From NCBI GenBank assembly GCA_021155045.1, contig JAJNQB010000008.1, forward strand, positions 124,001 through 188,000: DNA of 64,000 nucleotides, given 5' to 3'. This stretch comes from Arcticibacter sp. (GTDB taxonomy: Bacteria; Bacteroidota; Bacteroidia; 2-12-FULL-35-15). The notes under the pieces were generated by a model. That model saw only the letters and a list, made by a program, of their open reading frames with translations, had not been told where the DNA came from and did not search any database. Shown in pieces: positions 8,999 through 17,210 of the stretch. Both the position numbers and the translations under genes were made by a program. Position 1 is the first letter of the stretch; each line of letters opens with the position of its first letter.

Positions 8999-10795
8999 TT
9001 AATTTGTTTCAAATGCTTTGATCTTGTGCTCTAAAGATATAATTTCTTCTATCATTGCATCAAATGCATTTTTTGTGTCAAAGCTTAAGTTGTACATTGT
9101 TTTTTTATAATATTCAATCCCTTGTAAAATATTATGTTTAAAATTTGAGAAATATTTTTCTTGTTTCTCCGAAATGTAATTTTTACTTTTTTTAATTTCT
9201 TCTTTTAGATAATCAATGTACATTTTTAATTCATTTACAAACATGTGAGGCCTATAACTTGAATTAAGTATGTTTTGTCTTCCATATATATGATTTACCA
9301 TTTCTTTTAATGTAAAAACACCTGAAAAATATGCTAAATTTGGACCTGGGCAGATTGCTACTGCTTCTAATTTGTGATGAACGGGAATATTGTTTTTCAA
9401 CAATACACTAGCAGATAATCCTTCACATAAACAATCTTTTTCAACAATCTCCTTTGTTTTTTCTTCTAATTCAATATCTGACAAATTCAAGTGATTCAAT
9501 TCTTTCAATTTAAGATTCTGATATTCTCTTGAGGAAACACAAATAGGTTTTTCTGTGTATTCGGTATTAAAAGCAAGATATTTTTTGTAACAAGGGCTAC
9601 CCGGTCTATTTTTATCTATTCTTATCTTTCGTTGCTCTTCAGCGGTACTTCTTTTGAAATTATTAAAAGGAATTCCAAGAGGCGATGCATGGCTTAAATA
9701 ATAATCTTCTTGTTTAGCAGTTGCAAGTAATTTCAAAGAAAAATCATCTACATTAGTTGCTTCTGGCACCAATAAAAATGGGCTTCCCCAGCCAGTACCA
9801 TCTAAATTATAATATTCCATAAGAAATTTATCTTCGTCTGACGTGCCAATGCCTCCTTGAACTGTAAGCCTTATTTTAGAATATGATGGAATAGGGTTTT
9901 TATTTTTATTTTTTAGTGCTTGATTGCACATTTCAATTAATTCAACTGAAAGTTCTTCTTTTTTACTTTTAAACTCCTCCAATATGGGCCCCAGTAAATA
10001 TCCCTCAGTTGGAAAAGCATGTCCCCCACAATTAAGTCCAGATTCAATTCTAAATTCCGAAATCCAGATACCTTTTTTAGCTAAAAATTTTCCTTGTATA
10101 ATAGCAGACCTATAATCGCTTACTTTAAGAATAATTTTTTTCTTAATAACACCTTTTTCATCGGGAAAAAAATCAGGATATTTCTCTATTAATGCATATA
10201 ACCTAGGATTTAGCCCAGCAGAAAGCACAATGGAAGAATTTAAATTACTATTAGCAAATCCTTTAAATGCAGATTGAGCGCTTGAATACTCAATCGGTAA
10301 CAAGTTGCCATTTTTATCATAAGCGGGGTTGTCAATTTTTGTCATAATATTCACATCAATACTTCCGGAAATAATTTTTTCTCTTAATTGTTGCTGACAA
10401 ATTTCTTTTTCGCTGTGAGGGAGTAACAACATTTCATTATAATATTGTTTTAATTGAGAATACTCTGGTAATAATTCAAAATATTTTACAATATCATTTT
10501 CTTTTTCAAATGGTTCCTTTTTAAGTATTGAAACTTGGGTTTCTACTATTTTTTGTAAAAGATTTAAATATGCAGTTATTCTTTTTTCTCTGTGGTCAAT
10601 ATCATCTACAGGTATAGGCACATAGTTATCTCCTGTTTGTTTACAATAATATTCTCTCATTTGTTCAACTAAATGATCTTGTATAATTGAAACTACAGAT
10701 GAAATTCCATATCGTGCTACTTTAACTGGTGTATCAATTGTATATCCCAAACCCATTACAGGGATATGGAAAGTATGAGGCTGTGACGTATTCAT
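8999..10795 (-). CDS. Putative FMN-type TIM-barrel enzyme, 598 residues, unknown reaction
   Basis: Large soluble protein without a signal peptide. It opens with IPVMGLGYTIDTPVKVARYG, reminiscent of flavin-dependent barrel enzymes (nitronate monooxygenase, glutamate synthase or IMP dehydrogenase type). Gly-rich barrel-like motifs follow: GLNCGGHAFPTEG, RLTVQGGIGTSDED, GTGWGSPFLLVPEATN. A C-terminal part with CLCEG and AICPGPNLAYFSG could bind a metal or cluster, and the last 90 residues are helical. I do not recognise a named family; the fold assignment is inference. It sits behind a good FNR-like palindrome (10881-10894) and a perfect -7 box TAACTTTG (10852-10859), so it is probably induced with nitrate/NO or low oxygen. 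Confidence 0.8.
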   Translation of the reverse strand: MNTSQPHTFHIPVMGLGYTIDTPVKVARYGISSVVSIIQDHLVEQMREYYCKQTGDNYVPIPVDDIDHREKRITAYLNLLQKIVETQVSILKKEPFEKENDIVKYFELLPEYSQLKQYYNEMLLLPHSEKEICQQQLREKIISGSIDVNIMTKIDNPAYDKNGNLLPIEYSSAQSAFKGFANSNLNSSIVLSAGLNPRLYALIEKYPDFFPDEKGVIKKKIILKVSDYRSAIIQGKFLAKKGIWISEFRIESGLNCGGHAFPTEGYLLGPILEEFKSKKEELSVELIEMCNQALKNKNKNPIPSYSKIRLTVQGGIGTSDEDKFLMEYYNLDGTGWGSPFLLVPEATNVDDFSLKLLATAKQEDYYLSHASPLGIPFNNFKRSTAEEQRKIRIDKNRPGSPCYKKYLAFNTEYTEKPICVSSREYQNLKLKELNHLNLSDIELEEKTKEIVEKDCLCEGLSASVLLKNNIPVHHKLEAVAICPGPNLAYFSGVFTLKEMVNHIYGRQNILNSSYRPHMFVNELKMYIDYLKEEIKKSKNYISEKQEKYFSNFKHNILQGIEYYKKTMYNLSFDTKNAFDAMIEEIISLEHKIKAFETN

Positions 10796-10880
10796 TATTT
10801 ATTTTTTTAAAAAAAATGAAAAGAAATATTCTATTCCTTTAAAACAGAATACAAAGTTAGTGCGAATGCAGGCTTAATCT

Positions 10881-10894
10881 ATGACACGAATCAT
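10881..10894 (-). promoter_or_regulatory. FNR-like site ATGACACGAATCAT
   Basis: Matches TGAY-N4-RTCA. Its centre is 35.5 bp from the end of the minus-strand box TAACTTTG (10852-10859), one base off the spacing seen at the other promoters. It probably controls the 598-residue barrel gene; the plus-strand acyltransferase has no -7 box at the right distance. Confidence 0.65.
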
Positions 10895-10980
10895 AGTTCG
10901 CAATAAACAATGGCGATATAAATAAAAACAATATCTCAAAAATCATATTCTTTGAGAAGACTGATTTTTAAATTTGCAGA

Positions 10981-11733
10981 ATGATTTTTTTAAAAATCTT
11001 TCAAACTGGGCTTTCGATAGCTTGGAAAATGTTTTTTGCTATAAATTTTTCATTAAGTTTTTTTCTATTGTATCCTCTATTCCTTATTTTGTTATCAAAA
11101 AAAAAACAGTATCCGAAGGCATTTTTCTTGGTAAAAATATGGGCAAACTGGCTGTTTTTATTCCCTGGAATAATAAAATCTATAAAATGGTACACTAAAA
11201 AAGAAGCGCTTCCAAGCCCAGCTATTTATTGTTCTAATCATACTTCTTTTCTAGATATTATGTACAGCTATATAATCATACCAAATTATTTTGTATCCAT
11301 TGCAAAAAAACAACTGGAAAGAATTCCTTTTTTCAGCATTCTTATTAGAAAATTAAATATTTCAATAGATAGAACAAGCAAAATGGAATCATATAACGCT
11401 TTTGTTGAATCGAGTAAATATTTAGATGAAGGGGTTTCCATTTTTTTATTTCCAGAAGGTAGTATTTCAAAAAATGCTCCTAAACTTCTACCTTTTAAAA
11501 ATGGAGTATTCAAATTAGCTATTGAAAAGCAACTCCCAATAATCCCTATTACCTACAAAAATAATTGGAAACTTTTACAAAATGGAAGTTTTTTAAAGGC
11601 GAGCGCACGTCCTGGAATAGCCAGAGCATGCGTTCATCCTCCAATTTTAACCACCGGAATGACTCTTGATGATGTTATTTTTTTAAAACAAAAGGTTCAA
11701 TCAATTATTGAAAAAGAATTAGAAAAAAATTAA
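10981..11733 (+). CDS. 1-acyl-sn-glycerol-3-phosphate acyltransferase (PlsC family)
   Basis: 250-residue lysophospholipid acyltransferase, which transfers an acyl chain to lysophosphatidate or a related lysolipid at the inner membrane. The catalytic NHxxxxD motif is present as SNHTSFLDIMY and the phosphate-binding motif as FPEGSISKN. A Leu/Phe-rich N-terminal membrane anchor (about residues 15-60) precedes them. The ATG at 10981 is the first in frame. The gene is divergent from the barrel gene and ends 21 nt before the converging nrdJ. PlsC itself or a paralogue cannot be separated by eye. Confidence 0.87.
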   Translation: MIFLKIFQTGLSIAWKMFFAINFSLSFFLLYPLFLILLSKKKQYPKAFFLVKIWANWLFLFPGIIKSIKWYTKKEALPSPAIYCSNHTSFLDIMYSYIIIPNYFVSIAKKQLERIPFFSILIRKLNISIDRTSKMESYNAFVESSKYLDEGVSIFLFPEGSISKNAPKLLPFKNGVFKLAIEKQLPIIPITYKNNWKLLQNGSFLKASARPGIARACVHPPILTTGMTLDDVIFLKQKVQSIIEKELEKN

Positions 11734-11754
11734 ATGCTAATCAAAAATATATAA

Positions 11755-14316
11755 TTAGCCACATTTAGAATGTCCACAGCTTTTACATTTCAAACAACCT
11801 TCTTCATATATTAGCCCATCAACATCTCCACAACTGTTACATTCTTTATCCTTTGCATGAGTTCCATCGGGAATAAATTTTTTCAATGCTCTTTCGATAC
11901 CGTTCTTCCATGTATTAATATTGTCGCTATACAAATTTAAATTACCCACTAAATCAACGACATTTGGCAAAGGCATTCCATGACGCAAAACACCAGAAAT
12001 TAATTTACCGTAATTCCAAAATTCTTTATTAAAAGATCTTGACAACCCTTCAATTGTTACTTTATATCCTTCTTTGTCCACATACTGAAAATCGTAGCGC
12101 TTCGCATCATCCGCTTCATTTTTAATAATCCAACCTCGATTTACCCATGCTGGAAATGCAAATGAGTCTTCACTTTTTCCTGTAAAAATTTCGTACGGTT
12201 TATTATTAATTAAACCCACAAAAGCAATCCATGGTTCATCATGATTCATAAATCTAACAATTTCTGCTTCTAATTTTTTAGGTCTTGTGGGTGCTGTTGT
12301 TTCAACAATATCATTATTTTTTTGTTTTTCTTTTTTAGCATCTTTTGAAACAAGCACTCCACTTCTTGAACCATCACGATAAACAGTTATTCCTTTTAAT
12401 CCTTGCATCCAAGCTTCTAAATATATTTTCCCTACAGTTTCTTCGGTAACATCTTGAGGTAAATTAATTGTTGAGCTAATGCTATGTGTTGTATATTTTT
12501 GAACAATACTTTGCATTTGAATTCGTTTTTTCCAATCAATTTCGGTAGCTGTTGATTTATTGTAAGGACTCAATGTAATATCTGATTGCCCTGTTATTTT
12601 CATCCATTCTTTTAATTTATGGTGATACACAACAAATTCTTGCCAAGAATCTCCCATTGGGTCAACATAATCAACAACCGAATTTTTGTCCATTGCATTA
12701 ACCTTTCTTCTTCTTTTGTATGACAACATAAATACGGGTTCAATTCCAGAAGAAGATTGTGCTAACATGCTTAATGTTCCTGTTGGAGCCACGGTACTTA
12801 ATGAAATATTTCTTCTGCCATGTTTCATCATTCTTTTATATACATGAGGCAATTCAATCTCCATCATTTGAACAAATTCAGAAGTTTTTTCAATCTCAGG
12901 ATTAAAATCAGTAAATTTTCCTCTTTCAATTGACATATCAATTGAACTATCAAATTCTGCTTCACATTTTGTTTTCATAACTTTTTCAATCTCTACTAAT
13001 GCTTCTTCTGAATCAAATGAAAAATTCAGTGCTGCAATTGCATCTGCCAAAGCAGTGAAACCAAGTCCTGTTCTTCTTCCATTTTTACCTGCCTTTAACA
13101 ATAGCTTCCAAGTATCAATTTCAACTTGTTTAATATAATCTGGCTCTGGATCTGCATTAACTTTTGCAAGAATTTTTTCTATATGTTCAATTTCAAGATC
13201 AACTAAATCATCCATTAATCTTTGAGCTTCGTAAGTTGTTTCATAAAACTTTTTATACTCAAATGAAGCTTCTTTAGTAAATGGTTTATCTACAAAATTA
13301 TATAGGTTTAAAGCAATTAACCTACAGCTATCACCGCCCTGCATTGCAATTTCGGAACAAGGGTTTGTGGAAACATTTTTAAAACCAGGATAAACAGATG
13401 AAGTTGAATAATGGTGTTGTCTATCCCAAAAAATCAATCCTGGTTCTGCTGTATTGTGAGCACACTTAATTATTAGATTCCATAACTTACGAGCATCTAC
13501 TTCTTTTGTATAATTTGGGTTTGGCGCATCAATCGGGAACCTTAATGTATATTTTTGATCTTTTGCCACAGCATTCATAAACTCGTCTGATAGACGCACA
13601 GAAATATTTGCACCTGTAACTTTAGATAAGTCTTGTTTTATTTCTATAAATTCTTGAACATCTGGATGAGCTATATCAATTGTAATCATTAATGCTCCTC
13701 TTCTTCCATTCTGAGCAACTTCTCGTGTTGTACCAGAATAACGTTCCATAAAAGAAATAGCACCAGTTGTAGAGCCTGCAGAATTACTAACATTAGAGCC
13801 TGAAGGACGTAATGTAGAAATATCTATTCCCACTCCGCATCTTCTTTTAAATAATTGAGCCATTTGCTGATCGGTATGAAAAATACCTCCATAAGAATCA
13901 TAAATTTCAGGCAATACAATACAATTTGAAAGCGATGCAATAACATAGGGATTACCTAAAGAAGACATGACGCTACCTTGTGGAATTATATATTTAAAAT
14001 CTTTGAAATAGTTATAGATTATTTCTTCACTTAATAATAATCTATTTTGACCATATTCTGATAAGTATTTAAAACTTCCATTTAATTCAGATTTTGATTT
14101 ACTTGAACTTTCTTTTCTTGCAAATTCTTTTGCCATTCGCTTATGCATATCATCTGGTGATGATTCAACAAATTCTCCTTTCAGATTTTTCATTGCATAT
14201 TTATTCATCCAAGTTGATGCTGCAAGCTCATCACCATTGAAATATTTTACCGAATTTTTTAAAACTTCTTGATACGAATAAACTGCTGTATCGTTCTTTT
14301 GTTTGATTTTAGCCAT
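11755..14316 (-). CDS. nrdJ: Adenosylcobalamin-dependent ribonucleotide reductase (class II)
   Basis: Reduces ribonucleotides to deoxyribonucleotides using a B12-generated radical, with or without oxygen. Family marks are the LPEIYDSYGG region with a preceding Cys, RRCGVGIDISTLRPSG, NPCSEIAMQGGDSCRLIALN, PTGTLSMLAQSSSGIEPVF, and a C-terminal Cys-rich tail (CNSCGDVDGL, CKSCGHSKCG) that acts as redox shuttle or zinc ribbon. I prefer the start MAKIKQKND at 14316; in-frame ATGs at 14331 and 14373 add a hydrophobic stretch not typical of a cytosolic enzyme. It needs B12, for which no synthesis genes are seen here. Confidence 0.93.
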   Translation of the reverse strand: MAKIKQKNDTAVYSYQEVLKNSVKYFNGDELAASTWMNKYAMKNLKGEFVESSPDDMHKRMAKEFARKESSSKSKSELNGSFKYLSEYGQNRLLLSEEIIYNYFKDFKYIIPQGSVMSSLGNPYVIASLSNCIVLPEIYDSYGGIFHTDQQMAQLFKRRCGVGIDISTLRPSGSNVSNSAGSTTGAISFMERYSGTTREVAQNGRRGALMITIDIAHPDVQEFIEIKQDLSKVTGANISVRLSDEFMNAVAKDQKYTLRFPIDAPNPNYTKEVDARKLWNLIIKCAHNTAEPGLIFWDRQHHYSTSSVYPGFKNVSTNPCSEIAMQGGDSCRLIALNLYNFVDKPFTKEASFEYKKFYETTYEAQRLMDDLVDLEIEHIEKILAKVNADPEPDYIKQVEIDTWKLLLKAGKNGRRTGLGFTALADAIAALNFSFDSEEALVEIEKVMKTKCEAEFDSSIDMSIERGKFTDFNPEIEKTSEFVQMMEIELPHVYKRMMKHGRRNISLSTVAPTGTLSMLAQSSSGIEPVFMLSYKRRRKVNAMDKNSVVDYVDPMGDSWQEFVVYHHKLKEWMKITGQSDITLSPYNKSTATEIDWKKRIQMQSIVQKYTTHSISSTINLPQDVTEETVGKIYLEAWMQGLKGITVYRDGSRSGVLVSKDAKKEKQKNNDIVETTAPTRPKKLEAEIVRFMNHDEPWIAFVGLINNKPYEIFTGKSEDSFAFPAWVNRGWIIKNEADDAKRYDFQYVDKEGYKVTIEGLSRSFNKEFWNYGKLISGVLRHGMPLPNVVDLVGNLNLYSDNINTWKNGIERALKKFIPDGTHAKDKECNSCGDVDGLIYEEGCLKCKSCGHSKCG

Positions 14317-14464
14317 ATTTAGGGTAGTCATTATGATAATTATTAATACGTTTATAAAAAAGAAAAATTTCATTGCAAAGAAAGTTCAGAAAAATGAATT
14401 TTTTAATTCTACTTTTCAACTTTTCATCTTTGTTTTTAACATTCCTCTTTTGTCATATTTTAGT

Positions 14465-14478
14465 ATGATTTGAATCAT
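14465..14478 (+). promoter_or_regulatory. FNR-like site ATGATTTGAATCAT
   Basis: Matches the TGAY-N4-RTCA consensus with full symmetry in the half sites. A plus-strand TACTTTTG box ends at 14530, 58.5 bp from the centre, which would place the site near -62, a class I activator position, for the radical SAM gene. For divergent nrdJ it would lie much farther upstream. Confidence 0.55.
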
Positions 14479-14548
14479 GCTAATTTGTGACAAGGGTCAG
14501 CTAAAAATTTTAGTATAACGCATACTTTTGTGTTTGCTAAAACTATTT

Positions 14549-15334
14549 GTGTTGGGAACTAATGAAACCTTTCTTTTTAATGAAATTATTTTCGGTCCAA
14601 TAATAAGTAGAAGACTAGGTAACTCTCTTGGAATAAATTTACTATCAACAAAATCAAAAATTTGCAATTTTGATTGCATCTATTGTGAATGTGGATGGAC
14701 AGGATTAGACAAGAAAGTAAAAAAATTTAATTCAAAGGAAGAAGTAATAGCAAATTTAGAATCTAAGTTGCAAGAACTTAAGAATACCAATTTTCGATTA
14801 GATGCTATAACCTTTGCAGGCAATGGCGAACCAACGATGCATCCCGATTTTTCAGAAATAATAGATAAAGTAATTCTTTTAAGAGATAATTATTTTCCTA
14901 AAACAAAAATTTCTGTTTTAAGTAATGCTTCTATGCTGAACAATAAAAATATTGTAACTGCATTAAAAAAAGTTGATCAAAGGATTCTAAAATTAGATGC
15001 AGGAACCGAATTGGATTTTAAAATTATAAATAAACCAAAATCTAGACGAACAATTAATTGGGTGGTGGACCATTTAAAATACTTTAATGGTGATTTAATC
15101 ATACAATCAATGTTTTTAAAAGGGCAATTGGAGGATGGTTATTTTGACAACACTACGGATGAAAATGTAAATGCATGGTTGAAATTAATAGCTGAAATAA
15201 AACCAAAATTGGTTATGATTTATTCTATTGACAGAGCTACTCCTACAAAAGAGCTAGAAAAAATATCACAAGAAAAATTAAATGAAATAGGGTCGAAAGT
15301 GAATCAACTAGGAATAAATACTTTAATAACATAA
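14549..15334 (+). CDS. Radical SAM protein, COG0731 (wyosine-synthetase-like) family; start ambiguous
   Basis: A radical SAM enzyme with the cluster motif CNFDCIYC followed by ECGW, the N-terminal signature FGPIISRRLGNSLGINLLS and AGNGEPTMHPDF (GGE-like motif). COG0731 proteins include TYW1-type tRNA enzymes, but many bacterial members have unknown substrates. No ATG lies in frame upstream of FLFNEIIFGP; only GTG (14549) and TTG (14552, 14528) exist. An ATG at 14562 is one base out of frame and would give the family-like start MKPFLFNEII if the T5 run at 14574-14578 had one more T. So either a non-ATG start is used or there is a 1-nt frameshift. Confidence 0.82.
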   Translation: MLGTNETFLFNEIIFGPIISRRLGNSLGINLLSTKSKICNFDCIYCECGWTGLDKKVKKFNSKEEVIANLESKLQELKNTNFRLDAITFAGNGEPTMHPDFSEIIDKVILLRDNYFPKTKISVLSNASMLNNKNIVTALKKVDQRILKLDAGTELDFKIINKPKSRRTINWVVDHLKYFNGDLIIQSMFLKGQLEDGYFDNTTDENVNAWLKLIAEIKPKLVMIYSIDRATPTKELEKISQEKLNEIGSKVNQLGINTLIT

Positions 15335-15335
15335 A

Positions 15336-16547
15336 TTACAGGTTCTGTTGTGCAGTTGGCAAGAGTAATGCATTTTTTCTTCTTTCTCTTTCTTCAAGCA
15401 ATAATCGTAGCTCTCTACTCATTTGACCCGAGATAGATGTGTTTTCTTCTGCCCTTCTTATTAAATATGGAATAACGGATTTAACTGGACCATAAGGAAG
15501 GTATTTAGTAACATTGTAACCTGCATCGGAAAGATTATAGGAAATATGATCACTCATGCCATACAATTGTGAAAAATATACATTAGGGTGGTCGTTGGTT
15601 ATATTTAATTTTTTCATTAATTCAATAAGATACATTGTACTAGCTTCATTGTGGGTGCCAACACATAAAGTAATAATATCGATATTTTCTAAACAAATTT
15701 TAACAGCTTTATCAAAGTCTTTATCTGTTCTTTCTTTATTGATTTGAATCGGAGATTTGTAGTTCATTTCATGGGCTCTTAAATTTTCTCTTTCCATGTA
15801 TGCCCCTCTTACTAATTTAATTCCAATTTTATAATTATTGGTTCTAGCATCATTAATTAAGTTGTTCAGATAATTTATTCTATCCCATCGGTACATTTGA
15901 AGTGTAGTAAGAATAATAGCTTTTGATTGATTAAATTCTCTCATCATTTTTTCTGCAATCAAATCAATTGCATCTTGAATCCAGCTTTCCTCTGCATCTA
16001 AATATATTGGCACATGATACTCTGAAGCTTTATTAGCTATTTCATAAAGTCTGATGTTTAATTTTTGTAATTCTTTTTCTTCTGATTGATTTAGTTGTTT
16101 TTTAAAATTAATTTTTTCCAATAAACCCATTCTTGCTATTCCTGTTAACTTTAAACTTGTATATGGAATAGCAGAATTGTCTTTTGCGATGGCAATTATT
16201 TTTAAAATTTCTATTTTCGTTTTATTAAAATCCTCTTCACATTCTTTTCCTTCAACAGAATAATCTAGAATAGAACCTATATTTGATTTTTTAAGTTTAT
16301 TAATTATTTCTTCACTTTCATTAATAGATTCTCCCGCACAAAACTGTTTAAATATTGTAGCTTTAATAGGAGCGCTAATAGGTAAGCCAATTTTAATTGC
16401 AAAAATGGTGAGTTTAGATAACATTTTTACCAAAAAAGGATTTTTCATTATCTTAAACAACCAAAGAGATTGTTTTAATTCATTATTTTTCTTGGTAATA
16501 AAAGCTTTTTCTGTATTATCAAAAGAAATATTTTTAATAGAATTCAT
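15336..16547 (-). CDS. Proline dehydrogenase (PRODH family)
   Basis: FAD-dependent oxidation of proline to pyrroline-5-carboxylate, feeding electrons to the quinone pool. Typical motifs of the PutA-type barrel are present: LDAEESWIQDAID, KLVRGAYMEREN, GTHNEAS, QLYGMSDHIS and the C-terminal substrate motif YLIRRAEENTS. The 403 residues fit a monofunctional bacterial enzyme with no P5C dehydrogenase domain. It lies 11 nt downstream of a c-type cytochrome lipoprotein gene and probably shares its promoter, so proline oxidation may be co-regulated with anaerobic respiration. Confidence 0.9.
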   Translation of the reverse strand: MNSIKNISFDNTEKAFITKKNNELKQSLWLFKIMKNPFLVKMLSKLTIFAIKIGLPISAPIKATIFKQFCAGESINESEEIINKLKKSNIGSILDYSVEGKECEEDFNKTKIEILKIIAIAKDNSAIPYTSLKLTGIARMGLLEKINFKKQLNQSEEKELQKLNIRLYEIANKASEYHVPIYLDAEESWIQDAIDLIAEKMMREFNQSKAIILTTLQMYRWDRINYLNNLINDARTNNYKIGIKLVRGAYMERENLRAHEMNYKSPIQINKERTDKDFDKAVKICLENIDIITLCVGTHNEASTMYLIELMKKLNITNDHPNVYFSQLYGMSDHISYNLSDAGYNVTKYLPYGPVKSVIPYLIRRAEENTSISGQMSRELRLLLEERERRKNALLLPTAQQNL

Positions 16548-16558
16548 TGGTATAGAAA

Positions 16559-17035
16559 TTATCTATTAGCTTTTACTTCTTCAACTGTGATTGTTTCGCC
16601 ATTATTACCCCAGCTATGTAAAACATAATTTAGAACATCTGCAATTTCCTGATCGTTAAGTGCTTGTGGAGGCATGGCGCTATTATAGGTCTGTCCATTA
16701 ACAATAATTTCTCCAGTAGATCCATTGATTACTTGCTTAATAGCTCTTAATTTGTCAGCCAATAAATAATCGGACTTTGCTAAAGGTGGAAAAGCTTTTG
16801 CTATTCCTTCTCCATTTGCTTGGTGACATGCTTGACAATTCTTCGAATAAATTTCTTCTCCTTTGGCAAACGAAGATGTTTCCTCTTTTTCAATTTTATT
16901 ATCTGTTATTGAAGTTTCAGTTGAAGTAGGTTCTTGTATTGTTTCATTGCCTCCACAAGAGCCTAAAATATTAAGTAAAATGGCGCATAAAATAATGCAA
17001 CGAAATGACACAACTTGATGATGTATGTTTTTCAT
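16559..17035 (-). CDS. Monoheme c-type cytochrome lipoprotein
   Basis: 158 residues. Signal peptide with lipobox (ILGSCGG), a Ser/Thr/Glu linker, then a cytochrome c domain with one heme site CQACHQANGEG and the axial Met in NSAMPPQALNDQEIADVL. It is anchored in the outer leaflet of the inner membrane or in the outer membrane, and likely carries electrons to NorBC or another reductase. It is the first gene of a two-gene unit with proline dehydrogenase. A weak FNR-like site with the standard spacing lies upstream (17194-17207). Confidence 0.9.
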   Translation of the reverse strand: MKNIHHQVVSFRCIILCAILLNILGSCGGNETIQEPTSTETSITDNKIEKEETSSFAKGEEIYSKNCQACHQANGEGIAKAFPPLAKSDYLLADKLRAIKQVINGSTGEIIVNGQTYNSAMPPQALNDQEIADVLNYVLHSWGNNGETITVEEVKANR

Positions 17036-17193
17036 ATATAAATTATTTGTTCAGTTGTTAAATACCTAGCTGTTAGGCAACAAAAAAATAGTCCATGCTG
17101 TTTTTGCCATTTGTTTGTGCACGTTTGATATATGCTAATTTCATAACTGTTTTTAAGTTAGTACAATGTTATTTATTATTTAATCTTTCAAAT

Positions 17194-17207
17194 ATGATTC
17201 AACTCAT
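17194..17207 (-). promoter_or_regulatory. Weak FNR-like site ATGATTCAACTCAT
   Basis: One mismatch to the palindrome (CTCAT instead of RTCAT). Still, its centre is exactly 36.5 bp from the end of a minus-strand -7-like box TAACATTG (17164-17171), the same geometry as the stronger sites. Would serve the cytochrome-proline dehydrogenase unit with a leader of about 125 nt. Confidence 0.5.
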
Positions 17208-17210
17208 TGT

